Source: Pleurostoma richardsiae
Taxonomy: Eukaryota; Ascomycota; Sordariomycetes; Calosphaeriales; Pleurostomataceae
Direction: 5' to 3'
DNA: 64,000 nt
Assembly: GCA_030052745.1 (NCBI GenBank)
Contig: JANBVO010000031.1
Span: 124,001 to 188,000 of the forward strand
In this document: one piece after another, positions 24,678-36,618 of the stretch
Layout of the letters: every line of letters begins with the position of its first letter
How positions within the stretch are numbered: the stretch's first letter is position 1
The notes under the pieces: model-generated
Databases searched by the model: none
Seen by the model: the letters and a program-made list of their open reading frames with translations, nothing else
Told to the model about the DNA's origin: nothing
Made by a program: the position numbers and the translations under genes

Positions 24678-25970
24678 TCACGCAGGCCAGTACGAGTGGA
24701 TGCTCTTGTCTAGCATGTCCTTCTTGACGTTCTCGACAAGCTTGTCGATTTCCCCCACTTCCATCCCCAGCTGCGTCACGAACAGCTTCGTCGTCATGCC
24801 GCTGAGACCGCCCGAGATGTTAGCCACCTGCATCATGCCCAGCTCCTTCTTGTCCCTGCCCTTAGCCCACGTGTTGTTGGGCACGGCGTAGCGCTGCTCC
24901 CAGACGTCGACGAACCCGGCCTCCTGCATCCACCGCTTGTAGTTGGGGGCCTGGCACGCGTCCGGCCCCATCTTGCGCACGGCATCGATGAGCAGGCCGT
25001 GCCAGCGCACGAGGGCGGAGTCGTCGGCCGTACCGTCGATGCTGGTGACCTGCCCGGCGTAGTCCTGGAACTCCAGATAGCCACCGGGGGTGAGGTTCTC
25101 GTAGATGGTCCTGATGAGCCGGGGTGCGTCACGGATTGAGGCACACATGTAGCGCAAGTGAACGTAGTCGAACGGATCCGTGAACGACCAGTCATCCTCA
25201 ATGTCGTCGACTTCGAAGGTACAGTTTGGCGGCACACTGGTGGACGGCTTCAGTCTGTGACCGAGGCCTGACCCTTCGCGAAAAGAATACTGCATTGCTT
25301 ACTAGTTCGGCTGGATGGGACTTAAGTCTGTACCAATCACCTCTGCGCCAGGATGCATAGAAGCTGCGGCAGGTTAGTGAGTTTATTCTGTCACTGCCCA
25401 AGCGCCTTGTCGGAGAGGGAATGCATGCCGAACTCCGTCGCCCATATGCCGGTGCCAGTTCCTAGATCGAGAACCCGTTTCGGGTTCTCGAGGGGAGCAA
25501 AGTAGAGCTTCCCAAACAGCTTCATAGACACTGCATGCTGGATGTCTTGGGACGTTAGCTGTGAAGACCACAGTAGATCCGTCGCATCTCACCGAGACGG
25601 GTCTGCTCAATCTGTATGGAGACTTGGTATCAGCTGGAAAAACTACATTACGTCGTTCTGTACCTAGTACACGGGCACTCACCTCGTCGTTCGGCATGAA
25701 ATATTCTAAGAAGATTAACATTCGACAGAGCAAAGAATAAACCGTCACTGGACTTACTCCCCTGCTTATACCTGTGCCAAGTCCGTCCGAACTCTTCGAC
25801 GGACTTGTAGACACTGGACGTCATGGAACTTGTCGAGTCGCTGAGGGATGAGAAAGTGTCAGCGTTCTTATCCGGGATGCCCCTGGCCGGGCTCTCCGCT
25901 TACGGGCGGTAGATATCGCCAATGGCGGAGTCAGCGTCGTCGTCCACATCTTCAGAGTTGCTGACCTGTC
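24678..25970 (-). CDS. LaeA-like class I SAM-dependent methyltransferase, 5' end unresolved
   Basis: The last exon is 25236-24678 and is preceded by several short exons. Assembled segments read EFGRTWHRYKQG, EYFMPNDE, the QTRLGEMRRI helix, and the AdoMet-binding motif VLDLGTGTGIWA, then GAEVIGTDLSPIQP, DPFDYVHLRYM, GGYLEFQDY and a C-terminal SYWPA. This is the architecture of the fungal UMTA/LaeA-like family; LaeA itself is a nuclear regulator of secondary metabolism, while most relatives have unknown substrates. An acidic N-terminus (SEDVDDDADSAIGDIYRP) is visible near 25900, but no in-frame ATG follows directly upstream: a stop lies about 35 bases before it, so the first exon must lie further upstream or the gene is damaged. 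Likely the gene starts around 26000-26220. Confidence 0.75.
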
Positions 25971-28038
25971 CCGGCGTCAGTATCCTCGCGGAGAGACTTC
26001 ACGGATGGCCACTGACACTTAGTCCTAAGGAGTTGGCGCTGATCGAGGAAGTGTCTTGAGGACCACGGTGTGGCTGATTCTCATCGCTTGCCAACCCATG
26101 CGGGGCCGATCCGAGGTCTCCGCCTTTAGCGTCCATTATAGCTCGGGGCGGACGTGTCGCTGCAGTGGCGCGGAATCCTTTTGAGCACCAACCCAAGATG
26201 AGCTTCAGGTCCGTTATGATCAAACGGAATGTAAGAGGAGTGAAGACAGAATCTCGAAGCTCGCATGTCAGGATATGGCGTTAATTCTTCCACAGTCTCC
26301 CAGCATTCATCCGTGTCGCAGAACCAACGCGGCCGTTTCCCGGGCGGGACTAGGACGTGTGCGGAAGGAGACCCGACCTGGTCCACTCACATGCTGAGTT
26401 TATTGGCTGTCTGGACAGGAAGATGGTAGCGCTGACAACACTGCCCGGCGTAGACTTCCATGTGAGGCGAATCGATGTCCTGCCTGGCGAGGTCCCAGTA
26501 ACCCTGCTGAGGTTTCTACTATGGTACGGTGCGAGCGTATGTGGAGCTGTTATTGGCAAAGGTCGCAGTTCCTTCCTTTCAGGGGACGTAAGCATCTGCA
26601 CCCGATGGCATGGAAACACAGGTGTTGTCTATAAGACCTGGTAAGCCCGTTACGACTACCTATCGTTGCACGGGACTTGTTCTTGGTAGCGGAAGTGGGA
26701 ATAGTTCTGCGACTACTCAAGCACATCTAACACGCAAGGAGCAGCTAATATGATGATGTCCTCCGTGGTGCTGCATACAACGACTAACAATATATATATA
26801 TATATACTAAGAGCTTTGTGGTTCTGTTCCGGTGTATTCCTTTCGCATGTTGCACGGCCAACGTCCGAAAACCCCAAGTGTGCTTTCTGTCAGAAATTTG
26901 CATTTAGTCATTAGTCGCAAGAGGCGGAACGAGGGACTTCAGTTACTTGCACAAAATAGGTACGCATATAGATGGCTAGGATTTATCTCATTCTTGGATA
27001 GTGACGATTTCCTGACCCTGACTAGAATGTAGCTGGAAATTGTTTTATATTGACTGTCTTGCTAAGCTGTGGCCATGGATCTCACGGTACGCTGCCTTGC
27101 TCGACTACATGCTTCAAGGCAATGTCGAGACCGATTATTTTGAAATCATGTTTGGACTTCATTGTTAGGGTCTGATAATTACGGACGAGGAATTTTAAAA
27201 ACCTGGCCGCTGTCCAGTTGCTTGCTTCAAGCCTTACTTTGACACTTGCCGCGGATAGAGACTGCTTGCGCCAGGAACCACCATTTCTCGACAGGAAATG
27301 CCGGTTGTGATGACCTTCGCCTCAAGTTCAACTTTGGAAGTAAATGTCAGCTCAGCTACAAGCAACGAGCGTCCAGCGTCCATGTTTTTCCGATGCCAGT
27401 CGTCTTCGGAGGTAGGTGTGCTTGGCATCATGCGCATGTCCAATTTTTCCTCGAATTGGCAGCATTCTTCGTTTATGAACAGGGGTATCGGCACCGTAAC
27501 GATCGACCGGTCACTTCGGATCGTGATCAGATCCACAATACAAAGGCTTCCAGAACTGATGAGGCGGAGCCATGGCCTCCTTCATCTCGGGAACAAGCAT
27601 GACACCGAGGACCTGGAAGGTCAAGTAGCATCATGTTACTACTAATGAGCGCGAATGTATGAGGAAGGAGGCAAGGCTTGATATATTAAAATGGCACGCT
27701 GGCATCGACATTGCCCCGAGCTGATGATAACTCTAAGTCGAAGGGGGAACCACAAGTTGTGTCATGATTTCACCACCAATCCAGGATATCTCCATCAGCC
27801 TTGGCATGCGGATCGCTCTCTCCTTGGCATTGTATCACCATGAGATAGCTACACAGGGACTCGAACCACACGACTGCAGGAGTCTCGTGAATCGCGAACG
27901 GAATTGAGAAAGAAGATGCAGCGACAAATATAAAAGGATGAATGTTGCCTCTGTTCCTCAGCACTAGGGCCATTAGCACCCCACAAGTTTCATTGCTTAA
28001 CGAGACGAAGAAGCTCAACGACTACAACACCTGTCGAG
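25971..28038. other. Intergenic region with possible first exon of the methyltransferase
   Basis: The left edge may hold the missing first exon of the LaeA-like gene. The rest shows only short frames, including overlapping frames on both strands at 27234-27645 that cannot be separated. A short (TA)n tract lies at about 26789-26804. The right edge is the pectate lyase promoter. Confidence 0.45.
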
Positions 28039-28878
28039 ATGAAGTGCGCAAACCTATTCTTCATTGCTGCTTTTGGCACCACTACCTTTGCAGCTGTAAC
28101 CAAGACATTGCCCGCATCGGCTGGAGTCTCATTGGCGGCTACAGCTATCCCGGTATCAAAGTCATTTGACGGCGGCATGAAGAGATTTGAGCGCAGCCGT
28201 AGGTTTTGTGATATCACAGATGCACGAATGATAACTGACAGTAGAACGTCTTATAGCTTCGGTGTGCAAGGGCCAAACTGAGACAGGGGAAAAGGACGCT
28301 ATGTTCATCCTCGAGAGTGGCGCCACTCTCTCCAACGTAATCATCGGAGCTTCCCAAGCTGAAGGAGTTCACTGCAAGGGGACCTGGTATGACGCGCATG
28401 CAGTCACCGAACGTGACTCTCTCTAACTTCCTACAGCACGCTTACCAACGTCTGGTGGGCCGACGTGTGCGAGGACGCCGCGACCTTCAAGCAGTCCTCT
28501 GGGACCTCGTACGTCAAGGGAGGTGGCGCCTTCCATGCGGCCGACAAGATCTTCCAGTTCAATGGCCGCGGCACTGTCTCGATCAGCGACTTCTACGCCA
28601 ACGACTACGGCAAGCTTTCTCGTAGCTGCGGCAACTGCGATGGCAATGGGGGACCTCGGAACTTCGTGATTCAGAACTCTGTGGCTGTGGATGGTGGCGT
28701 ACTGTGTGGCATTAACACCAACTATGGTGACACTTGCAAGATCACAAATAGCTGCCAGGACGACGGCAAGAGCTGCGACAGGTACACTGGGAATTCCAAT
28801 GGTGATGAGCCCACCAAGATTGGAAGCGGCCCAGATGGAACGTACTGCACGACATCTGGATTCACTACCAGCTGCTGA
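28039..28878 (+). CDS. Secreted pectate lyase, polysaccharide lyase family 3
   Basis: Exons 28039-28198, 28257-28386 and 28437-28878 join in frame to 243 residues. Residues 1-18 form a signal peptide ([18 protein letters not shown]). The mature part carries the PL3 core: [49 protein letters not shown], and the Cys-rich C-terminal half ([30 protein letters not shown]). PL3 enzymes cleave de-esterified pectate by Ca2+-dependent beta-elimination in a parallel beta-helix fold, outside the cell, and serve plant cell-wall breakdown. The length matches single-domain family members without a carbohydrate-binding module. Confidence 0.93.
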
Positions 28879-29384
28879 TAGATTGTGAAGCTTGCGTGCT
28901 TGGATATGCCCTGTCATTTCTCTTCACATCAATCTAGCCATAGGCCTTTAGCCTTTCCGGAGGGTGGAAATTGACAAGTATCCCATGCAGGGTTTCCATA
29001 GGCCACCTAGTATGCTAGATGCACCTATAGGACTTCTTATATTTCGTGAACAACTGAACGATAGTCGCTAAGGAGGGAAGCATGTCAAAATTTCCTGTTT
29101 CGCTTTGGGCTGCTTCTCTGTGGCGCAGCCCTGACTATATGTGCCTTGCCGCCGAGGCCTTGCTTGATGGAGTAAAGCACGGCGGCTATGCTGCAGGGTG
29201 GCTTGACATGATCAACTTTCAAAGTGCTTGTGCTTCTGCCTGCCTGACTGTGAAGCAGTATATTTTAATGATTCTTCGTATTGCACATACGATCGCGAAG
29301 TTGCCGTAGTCAGTGCAGCCGGCTTCATCGAATATTCTTCTCATCCAATCACCTTGATCAATCCGGAGATGTTCAATCGACAAG
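28879..29384. other. Intergenic spacer between pectate lyase and HET gene
   Basis: Short frames only; no supported gene. It holds the lyase 3' end and the HET gene upstream region. Confidence 0.5.
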
Positions 29385-31775
29385 ATGGTCCGCAGACTCC
29401 CATGGAGAGACGACGCACCAGCTGCAGTTCAATCGATGGGCTCGAGTCACCAATTGGCCGGAGTCCAACGGCGGAAGACCTCTCCGAAGCCTCATCTCTG
29501 TGTGCAATGCGAACTGCTGGACCTCGACAAGAGCTTCAAAGAAGCTTTTGACTTTTACAAGTTGGCCAGGGAAAATCCTAATCCACCTGAGGACAAGATC
29601 TGGGGTGTGCAGGATGACCTCCTATTCTACACGGGCGCGTTCCTTGTCCACGAATTTAGGGACCGACTGGCCCGGTGGTCAGAATGTCCTCTGTGCCAAT
29701 TCTTCCGAGATATGAGAGTCCAGCCAGGAATGCACCAAAACTACAAGTTGTTGGCGTTCTGTAGTAGCGACAGCGCGGTCTTTTGTCTACCTAAACTACA
29801 GAAAAGTCGTGCATGGGGCCAGGTCCACCACTCTGTGTTTATGGCGGTGGTTCCAGACGTCGAAAACATATCACCTGACGGGCATGGGGAGTACTGGCTG
29901 GAGAGAGACATCCCTACTGTCGGTGCTATATATCGTCTGGATCCACGAGAGCCTCTACATCCCAACACCATACTCTGTGCCCGAGACCTTGGTGCAAATG
30001 CTGATTTCTCCGCTATCCGTGGGTGGCTATCCTTCTGCGAGCAGCACCACGACCAGGCTTGTCAGCCTAGCACAGCGCATGAGCCGATCTCAAAGGCGTT
30101 CCGGGTAATCAATTGCACGAATGACCCTCCGATCGTGGAAGAGCATCCCTGGGGCATAACGTACGCGGCATTGAGTTATGTCTGGGGCAAAGGCGCAACG
30201 GAAGACTGGCCGAGAACAATCTTGGACGCTGTGGTTGCTACGAGAGAACTGGGCCTGGAATACCTGTGGGTTGATCAGCTTTGTATCGACCAGAGTAACC
30301 AGGCCGAGAAGAACTACTTGATCTCGAGAATGACGACGATATACGAGGCGGCCCACTTTACAATCGTTGCAGCGGCCGGTTCAGGTGCAACCTATGGCCT
30401 ACCTGGTGTGAGAACAACTCCCCGAAGACCTCAGCCGAAGATCAAGCTCGACAGCGGGAGCATCCTGGTCTCATCTCTAAAAGATCCGCGGCGAGAGATC
30501 TTCGAGTCAGATTACAGCACACGTGGCTGGACCTATCAGGAAGGCATACTGTCCAATCGACACATCGTCTTCACCGACTACCAGGTCTACTGGGAGTGCC
30601 GTTGCATGGCCGTCTCAGACGCTATTTACGTCCCTCTAGAACTGGTCCACGAAGACTCAGGGTTGCGCATGGCGGACTATATGCAAAGTGGCATCTTCAA
30701 AACCGCCTCCAACAGCGCTGGGGTCCTGAACAAGGGCGAGATGGCAATTATCCCAGCTGACGCCGACAGATTAGAGTACGGTTTCAGCGGCCGACGTGAT
30801 AGCTCTATCCTAGCTAAGTTGCGAGGGCTGGATGAGCACATCCGCGCTTTCTCGGCGAGGCAGCTGAGCTACGACGAGGACTCTCTAACGGCGTTCCTCG
30901 GTATTGCCGGCATGTATAAGGCAAACAGGGAGCTTTACCTACTGCATGGCATACCTATGTGGATTGGTTCGATTCTTGGAGGCCATTCAGGCGCCCAGAT
31001 CACATTCGCACTCTCCGTCTCGTCTTGGTATCACCGCAGTGCTTCAGACCAAGAGGTGTTCGTGATCGAGCCCTGTCGCCGCAGGAATCACTTGCCTTCA
31101 TGGTCCTGGGCTGGCTGGAAAGGCACGGTCAGCTGGCGGGCGCCACCCAGCGACGACCACGCTGTTTTCATGGGCGATTTAATAGAGTACGATACAGTCG
31201 ATATCGCCTGGGCTGCGGATATTCACCTACATGACGTGGGCATGACTACGCCAATCTGCCTGCGGGAGATCATTGTGGCGGGTAACTTAGAGGCGGATGC
31301 GGCGAGGCTGCTCGAAGTCAAGAACCCGCTCATCTTGAAGTACTCAAACCTCCACTCCTTCAGGAAACAGTGGGAATGGCGGCGCCTCGCGGGGCGACAC
31401 GGACGAGCGCAATTTTACGCCGACCGGACGACGTGGGACTCGCAGTGGCGCCGGCTCGCCGGCCGGCTGGTGTCGATTGGCCTGTCCGTCCCCATGACGC
31501 TGGAGCAGTGGTCTGCGAAGCATTACACGGGCGAGATCGTCAGCGTGCTCATGTTCGCGGGCCGGATACCCTCGAACGGCCACGGGCGGGCTCGATTCTT
31601 GACGGTGCGGAGGGTGCCAACTTCCTCGCCAGCTGCATCGGCGCAGAGGTGGGAGAGGATCGGGACGGTGCAGCTAATCGTGGCGGAGCCCAGCTTGGAC
31701 CAGTACAAGACGAACGAAATGCTGCTGAAAAGGCTTCCAGTCTATCCAAGGGGCCAGGATCTGATCATACAATGA
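29385..31775 (+). CDS. HET-domain (heterokaryon incompatibility) protein
   Basis: A single 796-codon exon. The HET domain lies at about residues 258-400: ITYAALSYVWG, then TRELGLEYLWVDQLCIDQ, AEKNYLISRMTTIYEAAHFTIVAAAG, and downstream STRGWTYQEGILSNRHIVFT. The N-terminal 250 residues contain CVQC and CPLC pairs (QCELLDLDKSF; CPLCQFF), which may be a small metal site. The C-terminal half is the diverse region typical of these proteins (PSWSWAGWKGTV). HET domains trigger cell death on non-self fusion in fungi and are related to TIR domains; many genomes carry tens of paralogues with unknown partners. No adjacent NLR-type or prion-like partner is visible. Confidence 0.9.
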   Translation: MVRRLPWRDDAPAAVQSMGSSHQLAGVQRRKTSPKPHLCVQCELLDLDKSFKEAFDFYKLARENPNPPEDKIWGVQDDLLFYTGAFLVHEFRDRLARWSECPLCQFFRDMRVQPGMHQNYKLLAFCSSDSAVFCLPKLQKSRAWGQVHHSVFMAVVPDVENISPDGHGEYWLERDIPTVGAIYRLDPREPLHPNTILCARDLGANADFSAIRGWLSFCEQHHDQACQPSTAHEPISKAFRVINCTNDPPIVEEHPWGITYAALSYVWGKGATEDWPRTILDAVVATRELGLEYLWVDQLCIDQSNQAEKNYLISRMTTIYEAAHFTIVAAAGSGATYGLPGVRTTPRRPQPKIKLDSGSILVSSLKDPRREIFESDYSTRGWTYQEGILSNRHIVFTDYQVYWECRCMAVSDAIYVPLELVHEDSGLRMADYMQSGIFKTASNSAGVLNKGEMAIIPADADRLEYGFSGRRDSSILAKLRGLDEHIRAFSARQLSYDEDSLTAFLGIAGMYKANRELYLLHGIPMWIGSILGGHSGAQITFALSVSSWYHRSASDQEVFVIEPCRRRNHLPSWSWAGWKGTVSWRAPPSDDHAVFMGDLIEYDTVDIAWAADIHLHDVGMTTPICLREIIVAGNLEADAARLLEVKNPLILKYSNLHSFRKQWEWRRLAGRHGRAQFYADRTTWDSQWRRLAGRLVSIGLSVPMTLEQWSAKHYTGEIVSVLMFAGRIPSNGHGRARFLTVRRVPTSSPAASAQRWERIGTVQLIVAEPSLDQYKTNEMLLKRLPVYPRGQDLIIQ

Positions 31776-32496
31776 GAAGCTGAGCTATCTAGTCCGCGAG
31801 TGCGCGGTACCTGGAGTCCTGGAATCATTTGAGGTGTGCCCAGCTGGCAGAACCGGCGGAGTCATGTAAGTGCTAGTATAGCTTCTATTAGTGGACTCCT
31901 TTCGGTTCTCATGTCCACTGACAACATCAAGGCGATACGATACGATGAAGGTGCTGCAGTCTCCTCAGGTGCGGATGGATGATGCGTCGTCATCTTCCTG
32001 ACCGTCAGCAGCAAACGCGCCTCAGCAGTCTAGACCTCGTTGCCACGGGATCTTACAACCGTATACGGTGAAGCCCGGCGATCGAAAAGCCACTTTCAAT
32101 TTAGACCTTCCTAAAACCGCTTCGTGCTCGGATCCAGCTGGCCAGCGCCATTGGCTAAGCTTTGCGGGCCGTTGGGAATGGGGTAACGGGGTAAAACTCC
32201 CCTGATAAAACCTTGGCGGACTATTGGCTGCCGCCAGTGAAACACCTCGTCCCACCGTCCAGGATGCTATCGGAACTGGGGCAGGACGGTGGGATTTGCC
32301 GCGGAGAGTTGTGTAATTAGGGGACGTCATAACTCGATGCCGATCACCCCGATGATAAGAGCTCAGCTCGTGTTACGTACCGTACCACAAGACAGATAAG
32401 GAGCGTCTCATATAAGGGCCGTCGGCCTGCGCCGGAGCCGAATCACGATGGCTGCCGAGCTCGACTGCTCTGACACGCTGAACCAAGAGAAGCAAG
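31776..32496. other. Intergenic spacer, OPT gene promoter
   Basis: No supported coding frame. It contains the promoter of the oligopeptide transporter. Confidence 0.5.
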
Positions 32497-35458
32497 ATGG
32501 AGCAGCCGGAAAAGAGCCTCAGGGTCAACGACGTGCAAGATGCGGGTAGCGACCGCGAACACCCCGAGGAAGTGGGCAAGATCTACCCAGAGAAGGGCCT
32601 GTACGACGGGAATAGGACGTCAGCGCCTGGGCGCGACATCGAGGATGGACACCTCGTCGAGCTCGAGGTCGATCTGTCGCGCGTCATTGCCGAAGAGGAA
32701 GAGAAGGAGGGCGACTGGGATGCCGACACCAGCCCCTTCGCGGCGGTGCGAGCCGTCGTCCCCGAGACGGACGATCCCGAGATGCCCGTCAATACCTTCA
32801 GAGCCTGGTTCTTGGGGATCGTACGTGTCCGGGCGAGAGCGCAGGATGTGCTGGGGCCTTCGCTAACCGCACCGATTGCTCACTCATAGATCTTCGTCTT
32901 CATCGGCGCCGGTGTCAACCAGTTCTTCAGCTTGCGATACCCCGGTGTCCACATTGTGGCCCTGGTAGCTGAGCTGCTCGCGTACCCGCTCGGTGTCCTC
33001 ATTGCCAACGTCCTGCCCATCAGCCGGATCAACCCCGATCGGCACTTCAACATCAAGGAGCACGCGCTTGTGACTATCATGAGCAACGTCTCTTTCGGCT
33101 TCGGGTCCGCTGACGCGACCAACCTTATTCAGGCCGCCAAGTTCTACGGCTTCACGCTGCCCACGGGACTGTCCGTCATGTCTGTGCTTTGTTGCCAGCT
33201 GCTGGGATATGGCATTGCAGGACTGTCCTCACGGTGGCTTGTCGAGCCGGCGACCATGATCTGGCCCGGAACTCTAAGCAACGTCGCCTTGCTGTCGTCT
33301 CTTCACTCGAGAGCAAATGCCATTGCAGATGGCTGGAAGATCAGCCGTCTGAGGTTTTTCTTGGCCGTGGGCGCCTGTGCCTTTGTTTGGTAAGCCATGC
33401 TGATGAGCCCGGGGTGGGACAGAAGGGGCTTTAAGCTTACTGACGTGGCTCAGGTATTGGTTTCCTGGCCTGATCTTTACGGGTCTGAGCTATTTCACAT
33501 GGTAATCAAGCATTTCCAGAAGAAAGAGATTGACAGAAGCTTACATTCAAACAGGATCTGGTATGCCCGGCGTTTGCCTTGTGATGAGTTTCTGGGAGAC
33601 ACTGCACGTTCTGTGGGAGGCTGCTCGATCGCAACTAACATAAGGATAGCTGGATTGCTCCGAAGAACCTCGCTGTTAACCAAGTGTTTGGTATGGTAAC
33701 CGGCCTCGGCCTCTTTCCTCTGACCTTTGACTGGAGTATGGTGGGTAAGTTATCTGACATGTAATGGATTCTTCGCATGGATGTACACCTATTCTGATGG
33801 ACGGAAACAGCCTACAACACCAATCCTCTTCTCTCGCCTCATTGGGCGGCGCTCAACGTCTTTCTCGGATTCGCCGTCTTCTTCTGGATCATCACTCCGG
33901 TTAGTTCAATCCTCCTGTGCAAGAGAAGTTGATCATTTGATCCATCCTCCAGTCCGTCAGCTCACGTTAAATGCATCAGGCAATCTACTATACGAACACA
34001 TGGTTCACGGCTTACCTACCCCTCTGCACAGCAGATGTCTACGACAGATATGGGGAGCTGTATAACACGACCCAGGTCATCACTGGAAACCGGTTCGACG
34101 AGGAGAAGTACAAGTCGTACTCACCTCCGTACCTCCCGGCAACCTTCGCATTTGTATACGGCCTGTCATTCGCATCCATCACTTCAGTCCTATCCCATGT
34201 CTATTTCTTCCACTGGGACGAAATTATGCACGCGCTCAGGGGCTCTCTGAAGCTGGACATCCATGCGCGGCTGATGAAGTCATACAAGAAGGTGCCCTTC
34301 TATTGGTGGGTGGGCATCGTCGTTGCTATCATGGCTATGGCTATCGCAATGACTGAGGTCTACCATACCGGACTCCCTGTGTACGGTATTTTCTTAGCCT
34401 TTGTGATCCCGGCCATTTATATGATTCCCTGTGGCAGTAAGTCTACATCCACTTCCTCAAATCTCTTCGATCCCTGCAAAGGGCACATACCAGGATGCAG
34501 TCTTTTGAGTGTGCGCGTACTAATGAACACCCTATAGTGATCCAGGGCATTACCAACGTCGACGCGAATCAGATCAATGTCCTTTCCGAGTTTATTGGAG
34601 GCTACATGTTCCAGGGGAGGCCCATCGCCAACATCCTCTTCAAGATCCTCTCGACCGACGTCGTAGGGCAGGGCCTCTACTTCGCTGCGGATATGAAGCT
34701 CGCTCATTACCTGAAGATCGCTCCCCGCACCCTCTTCTTTGCACAGGGCCTCGCCACGATTCTCGGCGCACTAACACAGGTCGGCGTTACCCTCTGGATG
34801 CTAGGCAACATTAATGGCATCTGTTCGGAGGATCAGCCGAACGGCTTCTCCTGCCCCAACGGCCGCACTGTCTGGTCCTCCTCCGTCATCTGGGGTCTGG
34901 TCGGCCCCGGCCGGCTCTACTCGGTCGGGCGTATCTACTCCAACCTGCTGCACTTCTTCTGGATTGGCCTTATCTTCCCGCCCATCACCTGGCTGATCTG
35001 GAAGAAGACTAAGAAGGACTGGGTGCGCAAGATTAACTGGCCCCTCATCTTCGTCGGCACTTACAACGTGCCACCTGCGACCGGTATCAACTACAGCAGC
35101 TGGTACATCGTCAATCTTGTCTTCAACAAGATTATCTACAGGCGGTTCTACGCTTGGTGGGCCAAGTACAACTACGTGCTGGCTGCCGCGCTTGACACTG
35201 GCCTCGCACTCTCCGGCATTGTTATCTTCTTCGCCGTCACCTACGGGCCTAACGTCCAGTTCCCCGACTGGTGGGGTAACACTGTGTAAGTACCGTGTCT
35301 CTCCTTCTTGAGCACGCCTCGTAAGGGATCGATAGGCTAGTTGCGACGATTTGCTGACAACAAGCAGTTGGCAGAACACCGCCGACGGCCTTGGCACGCC
35401 GTGGAAGCAGATGCCTGATGCTGGCTACTTCGGGCCGGCAAACGGAACCTGGACGTGA
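32497..35458 (+). CDS. OPT-family oligopeptide transporter
   Basis: Exons 32497-32820, 32890-33389, 33454-33501, 33555-33560, 33650-33744, 33811-33899, 33980-34436, 34538-35285 and 35368-35458 join in frame to 785 residues. After a 100-residue charged N-terminus there are about 14-16 helices. Family marks are FNIKEHALVTIMSNVS, NVDANQINVLSEFIGGYMF, GLYFAADMKLAHYLKIAPR and the end WQNTADGLGTPWK. OPT carriers of this clade move tetra/pentapeptides or glutathione with protons across the plasma membrane. The fourth exon is only six bases and supplies the residues that complete a SYFTWICWIAPKN motif; without it the frame is kept but the conserved tryptophan is lost. Confidence 0.92.
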
Positions 35459-36618
35459 TCGACAATATTGCCGCGGAAGTGGTACCCGTCCTAGCCTGGC
35501 ATAGAGTTACGTTGCTGTAAAGGTCGGATAGTTTAGATAGAAGACCCGTTCTACGTAACGTCGATCTTGCCAGACACACATACATGCACTCCCTAAATGC
35601 CTGCCTGTGCGAAGACGCTCAACAGCTCTATTCTTGTCATCTTGCATGCATGTTTATTAAAGACATCGCGTCTCTCATCGGTCAAAGGGACCAGATGTGG
35701 CAACGGTCTAGATCTTCTCTACTCTGCTTTGCCATTTCCCTGGTTATTGGCAGACAAGATGACGGGGCCCATAGAGATATAAAGAGAGAATCCGTCCCGC
35801 GTTGACGAAGTCATAGATTTTATGGAAGCCAATAGGATATGGGAACCGGAATTGAGTGCTCTGTTCTTGATAGTCGTGGCCCCCATCCGAAGCTTGTTCG
35901 GACCTCCCGTCCTGCAGTTTCATTACACGGCTGATTCCTTCCCCCAATAATCACCGGCTTCATTGGTTCCGCCGGGGAGGTGCGATCTTGGAGGTATTTA
36001 GGCAATATGCAGATGCAGCATGCCCTGCCGGTAGTGCCAATCTATCTAACACACCTTCACCCGAACTCCCCGTAACAGACTACTAGCACTGGCATGATAA
36101 CCGCTTTTGTATACTGTATCATCATCGTCTAGGTTATTGGCGCTACTTGTCGATCTCATGCAGCTGCCCCGGCGAAGAATTGGGCTTCCAAGGGCCCTAA
36201 AGTCTTTGCCTGAGCCCCGAGAGACTCGTCCACCTCTTGGCGGAATCGTCATCCGTGGATCGGTTGAACTGGGCATATCTAATCAACCTATAGGCCACCC
36301 AGCACCCGGGTCCGCGCATCATTCCACGAGGCAGCCGCTTGTAAGATGAGATCGTCCTTCCGGCTATATGCACAGTCACGCTGCGATGATAGATCACTCA
36401 CAGTGAGACATGGCGCCATAGCTCGCGTACAAGTGCGGACTCTTTGGGAAGAACGTCGGCCCCTTTACAACCACGGTATGTGGGGTTATCTGCTACCAGA
36501 GAGCAACTCTAGCTAGGCCTTCACAGAGTCTCTGCTGAAGTATAAGCAGAATGTTCTCTTGTGGGTCGTCTCGCGCAGGACATACCGGGACTATGTTATA
36601 TGAATTGAATTTTTAGCG
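35459..36618. other. Intergenic region between OPT and glycosyltransferase genes
   Basis: About 1.2 kb with only short two-strand frames. No domain or splice structure was found. Confidence 0.5.

Noticed and set aside
27234-27645. Overlapping frames on both strands near 27.2-27.6 kb
   Set aside because: Neither has a domain or convincing codon pattern, and the two exclude each other.
34801-35397. A 198-codon minus-strand frame
   Set aside because: Antisense to the OPT transporter's largest exon; no independent support.
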